A DNA stretch of 64,000 nucleotides from Oscheius tipulae (taxonomy: Eukaryota > Nematoda > Chromadorea > Rhabditida > Rhabditidae): contig JASJZH010000005.1 of assembly GCA_037178975.1 (NCBI GenBank), positions 6,076,001-6,140,000 on the forward strand, given 5' to 3'. Both the position numbers and the translations under genes were made by a program. Shown in pieces: positions 25,398-33,892 of the stretch (positions within the stretch are counted from its first letter, which is position 1; every line of letters begins with the position of its first letter). The notes beneath the pieces are model-generated. The model saw only the letters and a program-made list of their open reading frames with translations. It was not told the origin of the DNA and did no database searches.

Positions 25398-25609
25398 GCA
25401 GCCGTCTACGACGGCTTCGCCGTCCTTTTGTCTTGATATTGCATTGAAAACAGGCGGCTGCGCCACTTTCCCCAATAACATTTCAAAGTTTACCCCAGAG
25501 CGGACTTGTCAACTACACTCTTGACATGCCATGACTTGCCAACTTTTGCTTCGTGGTGACGCACGCACGGACGGACTGCCGGACACCATTGCGCTTTAGT
25601 CGTAGAAAG
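25398..25609 (+). repeat. Dispersed repeat family A, copy 2
   Basis: Begins GCCGTCTACGACGGC then TTCGCCGTCC, has a GGCGGCTGCGCC block, GACTTGTCA repeats, and ends with CGGACGGACTGCCGGACACC and ATTGCGCTTTAGTCGTAG. It shares order and strand with copies 1 and 3 but lacks the CAGTGGCTTCACTGTGA block, so it is the most diverged or deleted copy. Confidence 0.6.
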
Positions 25610-25821
25610 ATCCTACCTTTACAATTTGTAAGAGGCGTCCGTCTGCGGCACAAGTCAACTCTAATCTGGGATAACATTTGACAATGTTTGTGGACTTTTT
25701 CTGTCGAGACAAGTCAAACTAATGCAAGAAGAAACTTTTTTGAGTTAACAAGCTACTGTTTTGATTGCTTTAATTGTAAAAAGAAAGTTATTGCTTTTGT
25801 TCCTTGGGGTGTTTCTTAGCA

Positions 25822-26097
25822 ATGGACGACTCAGAGCTCAAAAAAACCGCAGACCAGGCGTCATGGCCGACTGGTAGTACATAATGTCCTTGTCTGTTTT
25901 GGATTACATATACCCAAAAGCATTTTATATTTGAGTTTGTTTCTAGATTTGGACCTTAGAAATGTTACAGATTTAGGTCTTGAAGTAGACAGTCACAAGT
26001 ATTACAGGAGTGGATACTTCTCAAATCTTATTGGACAACACGAATATTTTTTTTCCTTTTTGTGGAAAATAAAGATAAAGACCTAGAGAAACTAATA
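25822..26097 (+). CDS. Weak candidate small gene
   Basis: An ATG at 25822 follows a TTTCTTAG acceptor by two bases. It reads MDDSELKKTADQASWPT, then a possible intron (about 25876-25948, GTAGTA...TTCTAG), then DLDLRNVTDLGLEVDSHKYYR and on to a stop. No family is recognised and codon use is AT-rich. It may be chance. Confidence 0.25.
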
Positions 26098-27238
26098 TCT
26101 TACTTATTCATCCGATTTAACAGGTTTCCATCAACGTGAGTTTATCTGTTTCTTCTTTCTGAATGTTCTGGCTAGGCAGTGATAAACAATGTTTAGCTCC
26201 CACGCCTCCTCTCTGGACACATCCTGAGAAACTGTCTCTTTCATCTATTTTGGTTAGAGTGCCAAAAGATTTGGTGATTGTGAGTACTGCTCTGTTTGGT
26301 TCTGGGTTTACTCCCGCACAGTTTACAATCCCAGTGGGGGCCGGGGAGCAACAGGCACGCCAGACAGTCGTGGACAGTTTATTGGAGAAAAGAGTCGCCG
26401 CCTGTTGTACAGACCGTGAGGTCGGGCGACAGTTGTCCTGCTCGAGGAGCTGCTGACGGTTTTACAGTCATCTATCTCCTGGCTCTGGAAACGATTAACA
26501 GCTTTTTGCAAATGTGAGCGGGTGGAAAGACGACGACCATCTGTCGGTACGCTTCCGAAATTACTGGCTTTAGCTGGTCGATAAGCTACCCGTTGGGATA
26601 CTTCACCATTTCGGAAAAAGGATATTGACCTGATTTTCATTGATTTTGGTGGAGGGTCTTATAAAAACTTCGTTCCCAGAACTATTTAGACGGTCGGCGA
26701 CTACGCTATCGGAGACAATAATAGTCCATCATCTGAATGCCTTCAGTTCATAGAAAGTGCTCCAAGCAAAAATAGTTTTCCAGGTAATTTTTTTTTCACT
26801 GCAGTAGTTCAAATCCGTGCTCGTTCACCCATTTCCGGATAAGGTACGAAATTCGTACTACGAATACAAATTCTGCAGATAAATTCTCGAGCTTACTTTT
26901 CCTTCACCGTTTCACCGTTTTTCGTGTTTTTATTGATGCTGTTTTCTTGCAGTAGTTAGAAACTATAGCTGTCAGAGTACAGCTGCTTATGCACTGCCCG
27001 TTTGTCAGAAAATGCAGTAAGATTGCCATAGAATTCCAGTTTTCGTTCAAAAACTTTGGTTTTCCTTTGTATGACATGTCCTGCTGAAAAAGAGTTTATT
27101 AACCGTTCGAAAGTCTTGATGGGCATCCAAAAATGCTAGTTTTTCATACAAATTCCTTGTTTTACTTCAATGCAAATCCCTTCTGTCAAATCTCCTTTTG
27201 TTTTCTCGCTAAAATACTTGGATTTTTCCAGGAGAACA

Positions 27239-27671
27239 ATGAATAGACTCCTGGCACTAACGTTTACCCTAAGGCCGACTGTACGCAGTCTTTCCATAGC
27301 TCCAGCAGAAACACTGGACGTAATTCGGTTAGTTTCTTACTATTCTTCACAACGGATGTTCCATATCAGAGCACGGCTACTCTACCAGAGCAAGAAGCGC
27401 GGAATTTTGGAGAATGACATTATTTTGGGCGACTTTGCCACGGAAAATCTGACCAAAATGGACGAGGCGACGTTGAAACAGTACGACAACGTGAGTTTTT
27501 CACAATTTCCTCACCTTTTATTTGTCATTCCAGCTAATAAACGGCGAGCACATGGAATGGGATCTGTTTTACTATCTGAGCGGGAAGAAAGATGCCCCGG
27601 CCGAAGTGACAAGCAGTCAAGCCTTCCAGCTTCTTAAATCTTATGTGGATAAGCGGAAAAGTCCGCGGTAA
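27239..27671 (+). CDS. sdhaf2: Succinate dehydrogenase assembly factor 2, mitochondrial
   Basis: Promotes covalent attachment of FAD to the flavoprotein subunit SDHA of complex II in the mitochondrial matrix. Exons are 27239-27327, 27370-27490 and 27534-27671. The N-terminus (MNRLLALTFTLRPTVRSLSI) is a mitochondrial presequence, basic and without acidic residues. The core has the family signatures RARLLYQSKKRGILENDIIL, LTKMDEATLKQYDNLIN and WDLFYYL. The protein is about 115 residues, slightly shorter than human because the C-terminal tail (VDKRKSPR) is brief. The start ATG follows a TTTTCCAG acceptor by seven bases, so the mRNA is probably trans-spliced. Both introns are about 42 bp. Confidence 0.93.
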
Positions 27672-27742
27672 AGTAGATTCAGTTATAAATTTATAGCCAA
27701 GAGAGTCTTTACACGTTATTTGCTCACATAGCGATATAAGAA

Positions 27743-28142
27743 AGCTTGCACAGGCATCACAAACCTGGCCGGCCAGGTAGGCCAGCATCTTTTTTGCGGC
27801 GAGCTTAAAAAAAAATTCATTTGGCATCTTGATCTTATTTTCTTTATTTATAAAGTTGGGGTAGGGCTAGATCTGCCTACGGCAACAAGAAAAATAAAAA
27901 AAAAGACCCAAATTTCAAGAAAAAATAGGAGAAAACATGAATTTGCGAATAGATTCACTAAAAACGTTTTTTCTTCCAGGAACATGGGCTCTTTTTTTTT
28001 ATCTTAGTTCTGTGGGTAGATCTAGCCCTACACCAACATTAGAAAGAAAAAAGTCAGAAAAAGATGACAAATGAAATTATTTAGGCCACCGCGAAAACAA
28101 CGCTGGCCTACTTGGCCGGCCAGGTTTGAGATGCCTGGCTTG
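27743..28142. mobile_element. Foldback / MITE-like element with ~150-bp imperfect inverted repeats
   Basis: The left end reads CAGGCATCACAAACCTGGCC then GGCCAGGTAGGCCAGC. The reverse complement of the right end reads CAGGCATCTCAAACCTGGCC then GGCCAAGTAGGCCAGC. Homology continues inward to a TAGGGCTAGATCT block on both arms (near 27860 and 28015). The centre is AT-rich and non-coding. It can fold on itself along most of its length. Confidence 0.7.
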
Positions 28143-28264
28143 TATATGTTGCAGTTGGAACCGACCGGCCGTTGAAATAGACCAGAACTAGTTGAAATAG
28201 ATCAGTACTTCAACTAGTTCTGGTCAATTTCAATGGCCGGTCTGTTTCAACTGCAACATATACA
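28141..28264. repeat. Long near-perfect hairpin
   Basis: Left arm TGTATATGTTGCAGTTG...GACCGGCC...GACCAGAACTAGTTGAA pairs with right arm TTCAACTAGTTCTGGTC...GGCCGGTC...CAACTGCAACATATACA, leaving a loop of about 12 bases. It abuts the larger foldback element and lies just past the LHPP stop codon. Confidence 0.75.
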
Positions 28265-28270
28265 ACACAA

Positions 28271-29528
28271 TTAGTTGAGTAGGAGATCAACGGCTTCCTT
28301 GAGATTATCAACAATGAGAGTCGGTTTGACGGTGTCGTGTTGCTCCCATTCCGGTCTGAGAATTGGTTTAGATTGTCAAAAAGATGGTGTTACCGCCATT
28401 TCCCAGTTCTGACTTGAATTCCACGCATTCCGAACTGCATAGCTCCGCCGACGTCGGAGACAATATCGTCGCCTACCATCACGACCTGATAACTGATTTC
28501 TTATTTGGTACGTACAATTTGAAAACTGCGAGACTCGTCAAAGGAAAGATTCCTACACAAGTCGTCCAGTTTCCTCATTTTGGATATTGATTTACACTTG
28601 CCTCTTCAATAGGAAGATCCAGACTATCGAGTCCGGCTTGGAAATACTGAGGAGACGGTTTTCCGATGATAATGTGACGACAGTTTGTCGAAAACTTCAA
28701 AGCAGCAGCGTAAGCACCAACATCCAGCCACGGACCGTCTGTCCGTTGGTAAAAACGTCTGAAACTTTCACTTTTTTGCCAATACATTGCTCTTACCCAT
28801 TCCCCAGACTAATCAACAGCGGATCCTGCATCTTCATTAGACTCCTGAAGGCCGTATTCACATTAGCATAGGTGAACTCGTTCTCAGCATCTCCTATCAC
28901 AACGCAGTTTGGATCGGGAACACGGAGAGGCTCGAAATAGGACGAGACACCTGGATATTCAAATGTGAAAATATTAATTTAGTAAGAAAACCATGATAGA
29001 CGAGGGGGTGAGGACGAAGATTGTTCTTGCGGATGAATTCCGCGGCTGCAGGAGCCGGTGTGATTACATCTGACACGTTGATACTGAAAATGATAAGCTT
29101 TGACTCATGTATTAATTTGAAGCTATCACAAATAGAGCGAGAACGATAAAAAAAGCGGAACACTATGACCCAATAATCGTTTTGGGTGTGGAAAGGAAAA
29201 AAAAAACTATCCTAGGGCTTGTACTTACCTGAATCCTAAACGGCCGAGCTTGGCCACAACATATTCCGTCGTATTCGTGCTTTCGTTGCTGAGAAATCGA
29301 ACACGGCTGTTTTCGTATAATCTGAAAGTTTTTTCCTCTCGACAAACTGGAACAGCTGTCGATCAATGTCAGCATTTTATTCGAAAACAAGTCAACTCAC
29401 TTTTGAACAGCTTCAATCGACCCAGGAATAGCGACTCCGTCGCTTCCAAGACACGAATTGTACAAGACGCCAGTGATATCGAGAAGAAAGCCGCGGACTG
29501 GCCTACTAGCTAACGATTCAACAACCAT
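28271..29528 (-). CDS. lhpp: LHPP-type phosphatase (phospholysine/phosphohistidine inorganic pyrophosphate phosphatase)
   Basis: HAD-superfamily hydrolase, cytosolic. It reads MVVESLASRPVRGFLLDITG at the start, with the nucleophile motif DITGVLY (LHPP/HDHD2 type). Further motifs are FLSNES (motif II), TPAPAA, NCVVIGDAENEF, ISLGNGRFY, IIGKPSPQYF (motif III lysine) and MVGDDIVSDVGGAMQFGM (motif IV acidic pair). It ends VDNLKEAVDLLL, as LHPP proteins do. Length is about 265 residues, like human LHPP (270). It has several introns of about 45-60 bp. The neighbouring FAU gene is 268 bp away on the same strand upstream. LHPP is preferred over PGP or HDHD2 because of APAPAA, GKG/NGRFY and the C-terminal motif. 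Confidence 0.93.
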
Positions 29529-29796
29529 TTTTCGCCAGCCTAGATCTGAAGACAAACAAGTGCAAGCGTGGAAAGAGTGACGGGAACATTCAAAAAATCA
29601 ATAGTTTTATGCACTCTGGGTGCCAAAAGCGAGCGGTATGGATTATGGTCCACTGTTGTCTGTACTGGGCTAATACGAGGCGATCAGAAGAGAGGCGCGA
29701 AGTATAAATAATGCGCACTAAAAGACAACCTTGGATCCAGATGCATATACATTCGTTTAATACAATCAACAACTTTATTTCCATGAAGATAACAGC

Positions 29797-31018
29797 TTAG
29801 GAGTTCGAGTTAGGTCCGCGCTTCTTTCCGGGTCCGGTGGCGACGTTGAGGAAGCGACGAGTATACTGGATACGACGAGCAGCACGTCCTAGAAATCAGA
29901 TATCAGTAACCGAATATAGGAATCGATGAATGTTTACAATATGGTTCGCTCCAAGTGTCATGATGCCATAGGCACTACACAGGAGATAGGAATATATCGG
30001 CGAAGCCGGGCATCCATCGAAATGGCGCCAGCACAGCTTCTTGCTCTACGGTGCGGCGGACAGATCAAGTTTTACCGAAAACTATCTATGTTCCACAATA
30101 GCTTCGACTAGCAGCTTGCGCCGCCTGTCGTTACCACACACCGATTACGTGCTAAACGGATACCTACCTTGCTTCCTCTTCTTCTTCTCCTGCTTTTCAA
30201 CCTTGGGTGTCTGGGCACGGACTTTTCCGGCACGGGCGAGAGATCCGTGGACCTTACCTGAAAGCTGGGCATTAGTAAGCACAAATGTTTTCGATATGGC
30301 TCGCTCCAAACGTCAAGGTATCATTGACACTACACAGGAGATAGGAATATACCGACGGAATCGGGCATCTGCCGAAGCAGGGCCACACAATTCCATGATC
30401 TACGGCGGGGTAGATAGACTACTTTCGAGAAAACGAACAGTCTATGCTCTACATTAAAAATTTCTTACAGCCGAAGCCGCTGGAAATTATCGCACACCGA
30501 GGCAGGCATAATCCAATAAATGAAATAATCATCACCTCCGAGAAGACGAGCATTGATCGAGAGAGTAGTTCCGTTCTCAATATCGAGGGACTCGAGAGTG
30601 GCCATGGAGTCATCAAGAATCTTGCTTCCGAAAGAGATAACCTCATCTTCGACAGCGAGGCGCTCCTGAAAAGTACTTGTTCAGCGGTTAATGGTTGTTT
30701 TCGATATGGTTCGCTCCAAACGTCATGACATCAAAAATGCTACACAGGAGATAGGAATATACCGACCACGCCGGGCATCTACCGAAGCAGGGCCACACAG
30801 CGTGTTGATCTATGGTGCGGAAGACAGATTCTCAGCGATTGCGCAGATCTATGCTCTACATTGGCTCGGACCTGCCGCTTGCGCAGCTAGTCGTCGCCTC
30901 ACACCACTACTTGTTGAAGAATAAGGCCAAAACCAACCTTCAGGTTAGCGATAGTCGTCTGGGGAAGGACATCAAAACGGTGGACTCCGCCATCCAAGGC
31001 GTTGATAAAGATCTGCAT
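29797..31018 (-). CDS. fau: FUBI - ribosomal protein S30 fusion (FAU)
   Basis: Encodes a ubiquitin-like domain fused to eS30, a protein of the 40S subunit. Exons are 30938-31018, 30536-30665, 30168-30257 and 29797-29888. The ubiquitin-like part ([19 protein letters not shown]..., SINARLLGG) ends in a diglycine cleavage site. Intron 2 splits the second glycine codon, exactly at the junction with eS30 ([40 protein letters not shown]). The start ATG is six bases after a GTTTTCAG acceptor. All three introns are about 270-280 bp, four to six times the local norm, because each holds a U17-like snoRNA. The host is therefore a snoRNA host gene with both products serving the small subunit. Confidence 0.96.
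29928..30147 (-). ncRNA. U17/snR30-like H/ACA snoRNA, copy in FAU intron 3
   Basis: The most diverged of three related RNAs, on the host strand. In 5'-3' order: basal stem CGGTGTG/CGCACCG; hairpin CGAC..GCGGC-GCAA-GCTGC..GTCG; hairpin AGAT.GTTTT-CGGT-AAAAC..ATCT; H box AGAGCA (30042-30047); stem GAAGC/GCTTC capped by CCAT-TTCG-ATGG; the 3' hairpin with m1 motif ATATTCCTA (29987-29995) and m2 GAACCAT (29941-29947); and the ACA box (29931-29933) three bases from the inferred 3' end. m1 and m2 are the known U17/snR30 elements that pair with 18S rRNA. Ends are inferred, not measured. Confidence 0.85.
30283..30503 (-). ncRNA. U17/snR30-like H/ACA snoRNA, copy in FAU intron 2
   Basis: Same architecture as the other copies, with stems rebuilt by different bases: AATTTC..CAGC/GCTG..GAAATT, ATAGACT/AGTCTAT, GGAAT/ATTCC, and CTGC-TTCG-GCAG. 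H box AGATCA is at 30396-30401, m1 ATATTCCTA at 30342-30350, m2 variant GAGCCAT at 30296-30302, and the ACA box at 30286-30288. The m2 change (AGCCAT instead of AACCAT) may weaken 18S pairing in this copy. Confidence 0.85.
30693..30909 (-). ncRNA. U17/snR30-like H/ACA snoRNA, copy in FAU intron 1
   Basis: Stems: GGTGTG/CGCACC; GACT.GCTGC-GCAA-GCGGC.GGTC; AGAT..GCG-CAAT-CGC..ATCT; CACGC/GCGTG; CTGC-TTCG-GTAG. H box AGATCA at 30806-30811, m1 ATATTCCTA at 30752-30760, m2 GAACCAT at 30706-30712, ACA box at 30696-30698. The lower stem of the 3' hairpin (TCGGTAT/ATATCGA) is kept in the other copies with a G-U to A-U change in copy 3. Confidence 0.87.
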
Positions 31019-31727
31019 GATTACCTGAAAACAAAAATCAATGAATGAGAGACAAACTGTAAAAAGAAGAGAGATACGAAAAATTACAAAACTAAGAAAC
31101 AATCTAGTGAATCACCATTTCAGGGTGGATTTGGGGAAGATCATATTTTGTAGGACAACTTATTTTTCGAACACTCCATCTGAATAAATTTTCCCTATGT
31201 TATTTTCGCCAAAAAAATGAGACGGAAATGAAGAAAAACAACAAGAAAAAGACGTAAAATAGAAGAGAATTTTGGGATTCGGAGACAACGAAGAAACGAC
31301 TGGTTTAAAGGACTGCGGCTCTCAGAGCGAACATTCGCGGCGGGAATCGCGCCAATTTGAAATCGTTTTGCTGGTCGCCATTTTTTTTTCCACATATAAT
31401 CGTCCTTTTGTGTTGTTTTCTGCAGTTTCTTCCGAACTTTTTTTTGTCAAAAAATCTCAAGAAAAAAGACGAAAAGATGCTAGCAGTTAATGCTATTTCC
31501 AGTATATATTTGAAAACGGAGCTTTTGATGGAAGGCTTTGAAATAGAGCGATAAAATTAAGAATAAGCTTTTTAGCCTCTTGCTTAAAATATTCTGTGCA
31601 GGAAGCTGTTGTCCAACTGGAACATGCCCAGATTGTTTGCAAAGCCCTTTTCAATCGATCAAATTTCGTTTAAAGCCCTATCCTCTTCTGTTTTCCTTTT
31701 TCTCTTGATACTATTCCTTTTTCAGAA
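31019..31727. other. Divergent intergenic region between FAU and the gene at 31728
   Basis: AT-rich with several poly-T and poly-A runs. No exon is supported. It should contain both promoters and outrons. The sequence just before 31728 (CCTTTTTCAGAA) looks like a trans-splice acceptor. Confidence 0.4.
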
Positions 31728-32731
31728 ATGACGGGTGTAAAGACTCGCATTGGAACAAGAAAATCGGTCGCTGAAAAGACTATAACGCCACCCAAGTCGA
31801 GAAGAAGAAGTTCCATCGAAAACGGCTCTTCCGTCAAGGTTTATCTTTTTCTTTTCACATAACATCATTTTGTCAGAAAACGCGCTACTCCTTCGATCCG
31901 TCAAAGCTCTCTCCAACGGCCCTAATCAAGAAACTGGACACCGTGAGCAAAGACGAACTTCTTCATGGACATTCCGATGGATCGGCCGCCGTCGAGCTCA
32001 AGGGACTTGGAGACGTATGACGAGACGCTTTCCTTGGTAAACAGCTACGTTCAGGATTTGATCAGCACAGAGGACTACGAGAAGATGAGAGAGAACGTTC
32101 GCCAGAAAGTCTCTAACCCTGAAAATTTCGATTCGAGTGGGAAGACGGAAATTAATACGGCTGGAGCTGTTCTAGCCGGAGCAAAGATGGTAATAGATGA
32201 GGTCCGCTCCACGAGAAGCATGTGCAAGAAGTTAAAGGAGGACTGCGGCGTGGAAGAAGACGAAGTACTGTATCAGCCCCTCAGCTACCTGGGAGCTGTC
32301 AACAAAACGTGCCAGGAAATCATGGAGTAAGTCTTTATTTTCCGTTAAATATAATTGATTCCGGTATTCAGAAATAGACAAGCTTCCGTCGCCGAGCTGT
32401 ACGTCGACTACAAAAAACAGCTCAGCTTCAAGTCCAACGTCCTAGAACATGTCGTCTCGAAGCAGGTCAAGAAGGGATCCAAAACGGAAAACCGAGGTCT
32501 TCGCGTCAAGAATCAGCTGCCACCTCCAATGACGCCAGCTAACGGAATCGTAATCAATCCCCTCGACGTTGAAAAAGTAAGTTTTTTAATTTACCGAACT
32601 AGTTCTCCCATTCAGATTATCAGCAACTATGCTCTCGAGGTCGCCTCCACTGTGCGCGAAAACAGAAAACCACGACGAATCGCCCCAATTCCGTTCGACA
32701 TCAACTGTCTTGACGACGAGGACGACGAATA
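31728..32731 (+). CDS. Unknown nuclear-type protein with basic N-terminus and acidic C-terminus
   Basis: Not recognised. The first exon (31728-31838, MTGVKTRIGTRKSVAEKTIT, then PPKSRRRSS) is basic and could carry a nuclear localisation signal with phosphosites. It continues KTRYSFDPSKLSPTALIKKL, then a mainly helical region (SYVQDLISTEDYEKM, AGAVLAGAKMVIDEV, KTCQEIMENRQASVAELY). The C-terminus is PRRIAPIPFD then NCLDDEDDE. The frame changes between about 31940 and 32020. An intron from GTGAGC to an AG before ACGTATGAC (about 70 bp) would restore it but has a weak acceptor. The ATG is two bases after a TTTTTCAG acceptor. A kinetochore or chromatin role is possible from the composition only. 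Confidence 0.65.
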
Positions 32732-33004
32732 GAAGAGCCGCCCTATTTCTCCCAAAATGTAAATTTCATTGCTTATTCTCCCTTCGCAGGTGACCATTGT
32801 ACGTGTATTGTCTTTGTTATGTTGATCTCTATTTGCTCCTTCCCTCCTCTTTTTTTCCTACAAACCTTTCCTTATTCCCCTTTGCGACTCCTGGTTCCTG
32901 GAACATATTGTGCATGTAAATCAAAGTTCGTTCATTAAATTTCTATAATTCACATAACCCGTTTAGCTTGAATGAGAGATCTTACAACAGGAAGAAAGAT
33001 TGCC

Positions 33005-33892
33005 CTAACCATTCACAGTTAGGGAATTCGGATCGATCACAACAGTTCCACCGTTGCTCATCAGTCGAGCTTGAATTGATGGCAGCTGATTTCGAAGGAT
33101 GTTCTGAACTTGGCTTGGTGGCATTCCTTGGTCCAAGCGGAGATTAAAATCCACCTGGAGGTCTTCTCCTCTAAATTTCGAATAGTTTACAGACCAAAAA
33201 CTTGCCTGTTGATAAGAGTTCCCATGGTGACGAAAGGTCCATAGGAGACCATGGTCGATTGTTGTATCGTGTCGGTAATCTAAACTCGAGTAGTTTACAG
33301 ACCAGAAGCTTACCGCAGCTGTCATCATACTCAAGGCGATTTGGTACGTACTGCTCGCGAGTTCGTTGTAGGCCAGATTAGCTTGATTTCGGACGACGAA
33401 GGAACAGCGATAGGTTCTCTGAGCAGGGATAATATCAGATATTCATATTACAATGTCAGTTTGTCAATGATTTTGAAATAAAATTTCGACATAAGCTCAA
33501 AGTTCTATTCCGTAACACTTGGTATTGCTGATTGTTTTTCTAGTTTTTGTAAAACTCGCTCTCAGCTATATTCCTGTGAATAGACGTGATTACAAACTCA
33601 CAGATCCTTGCGGCGAGGGAATGACTCCCGGAATGAGAGGACTCTGTGTAGAAAATGTCTCCAAATCTGGCGACCTGCCAACTTCAATGACTCCTACAGC
33701 GAATAGGATGATAATGACAACGGCGGCTACCAGGAGAAGACCCAGAATGGCGAGAGCGATGATGACAAAGACCTTCTTCCTGCTGCTGCCATGGAAGGAG
33801 ATCGAACCCTGTGAGGAGGGATCCTTGTCCCAGCCACGACGAGTCATATAGGCGGCCCCGGTGTTCATCGTGTTCATGCTGCCGCCGTACAT
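33005..33892 (-). CDS. Single-pass type II membrane protein, possible SEA-like ectodomain
   Basis: Exons are 33602-33892, 33314-33421, 33206-33279 and 33005-33170. A short cytoplasmic N-terminus (MYGGSMNTMNTGAAYMTRRG) with basic residues (SSRKK) precedes one strong membrane segment (VFVIIALAILGLLLVAAVVI) with no signal peptide, hence type II. The ectodomain has RTYRCSFVVRNQANLAYNEL, TYQIALSMMTAAITDTI, EDLQVDFNLRLDQGMPP and QLPSIQARL, which resembles the alternating strands and helices of SEA-type domains, though no cleavage motif (GSVVV) is seen. Introns 33280-33313 and 33171-33205 are near copies of each other, and the second uses a GC donor. Function unknown. Confidence 0.75.

Larger units (their letters stand above)
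24977..27238. other. Intergenic region between the zinc-finger gene and SDHAF2
   Basis: The left part is the upstream region of the zinc-finger gene. A copy of repeat family A lies at 25398-25609. A weak two-exon candidate is noted at 25822-26097. Open frames at 26160-26460 read through but have no recognisable motif. Confidence 0.4.
27672..28270. other. Intergenic region filled by two foldback elements
   Basis: The interval between SDHAF2 and LHPP (convergent genes) is mostly taken up by a ~400-bp inverted-repeat element and, directly beside it, a ~120-bp hairpin. Both are listed separately. Confidence 0.6.

Noticed and set aside
26163-26517. ORFs at 26.2-26.5 kb
   Set aside because: Both frames and the opposite strand are open at once, with no motif or splice model.
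30283-30909. FAU introns as introner (intron-generating) transposons
   Set aside because: The shared sequence stops short of the splice sites, and has H/ACA boxes plus U17 m1/m2 motifs, so an intron-hosted snoRNA explains it better.
29926-30924. Three similar plus-strand ORFs in the FAU region (starting MVRSKC, MARSKR, MVRSKR) as a protein repeat family
   Set aside because: They are antisense to the snoRNAs. The similarity follows RNA structure (paired stems change together, frames shift in one copy), not protein conservation.
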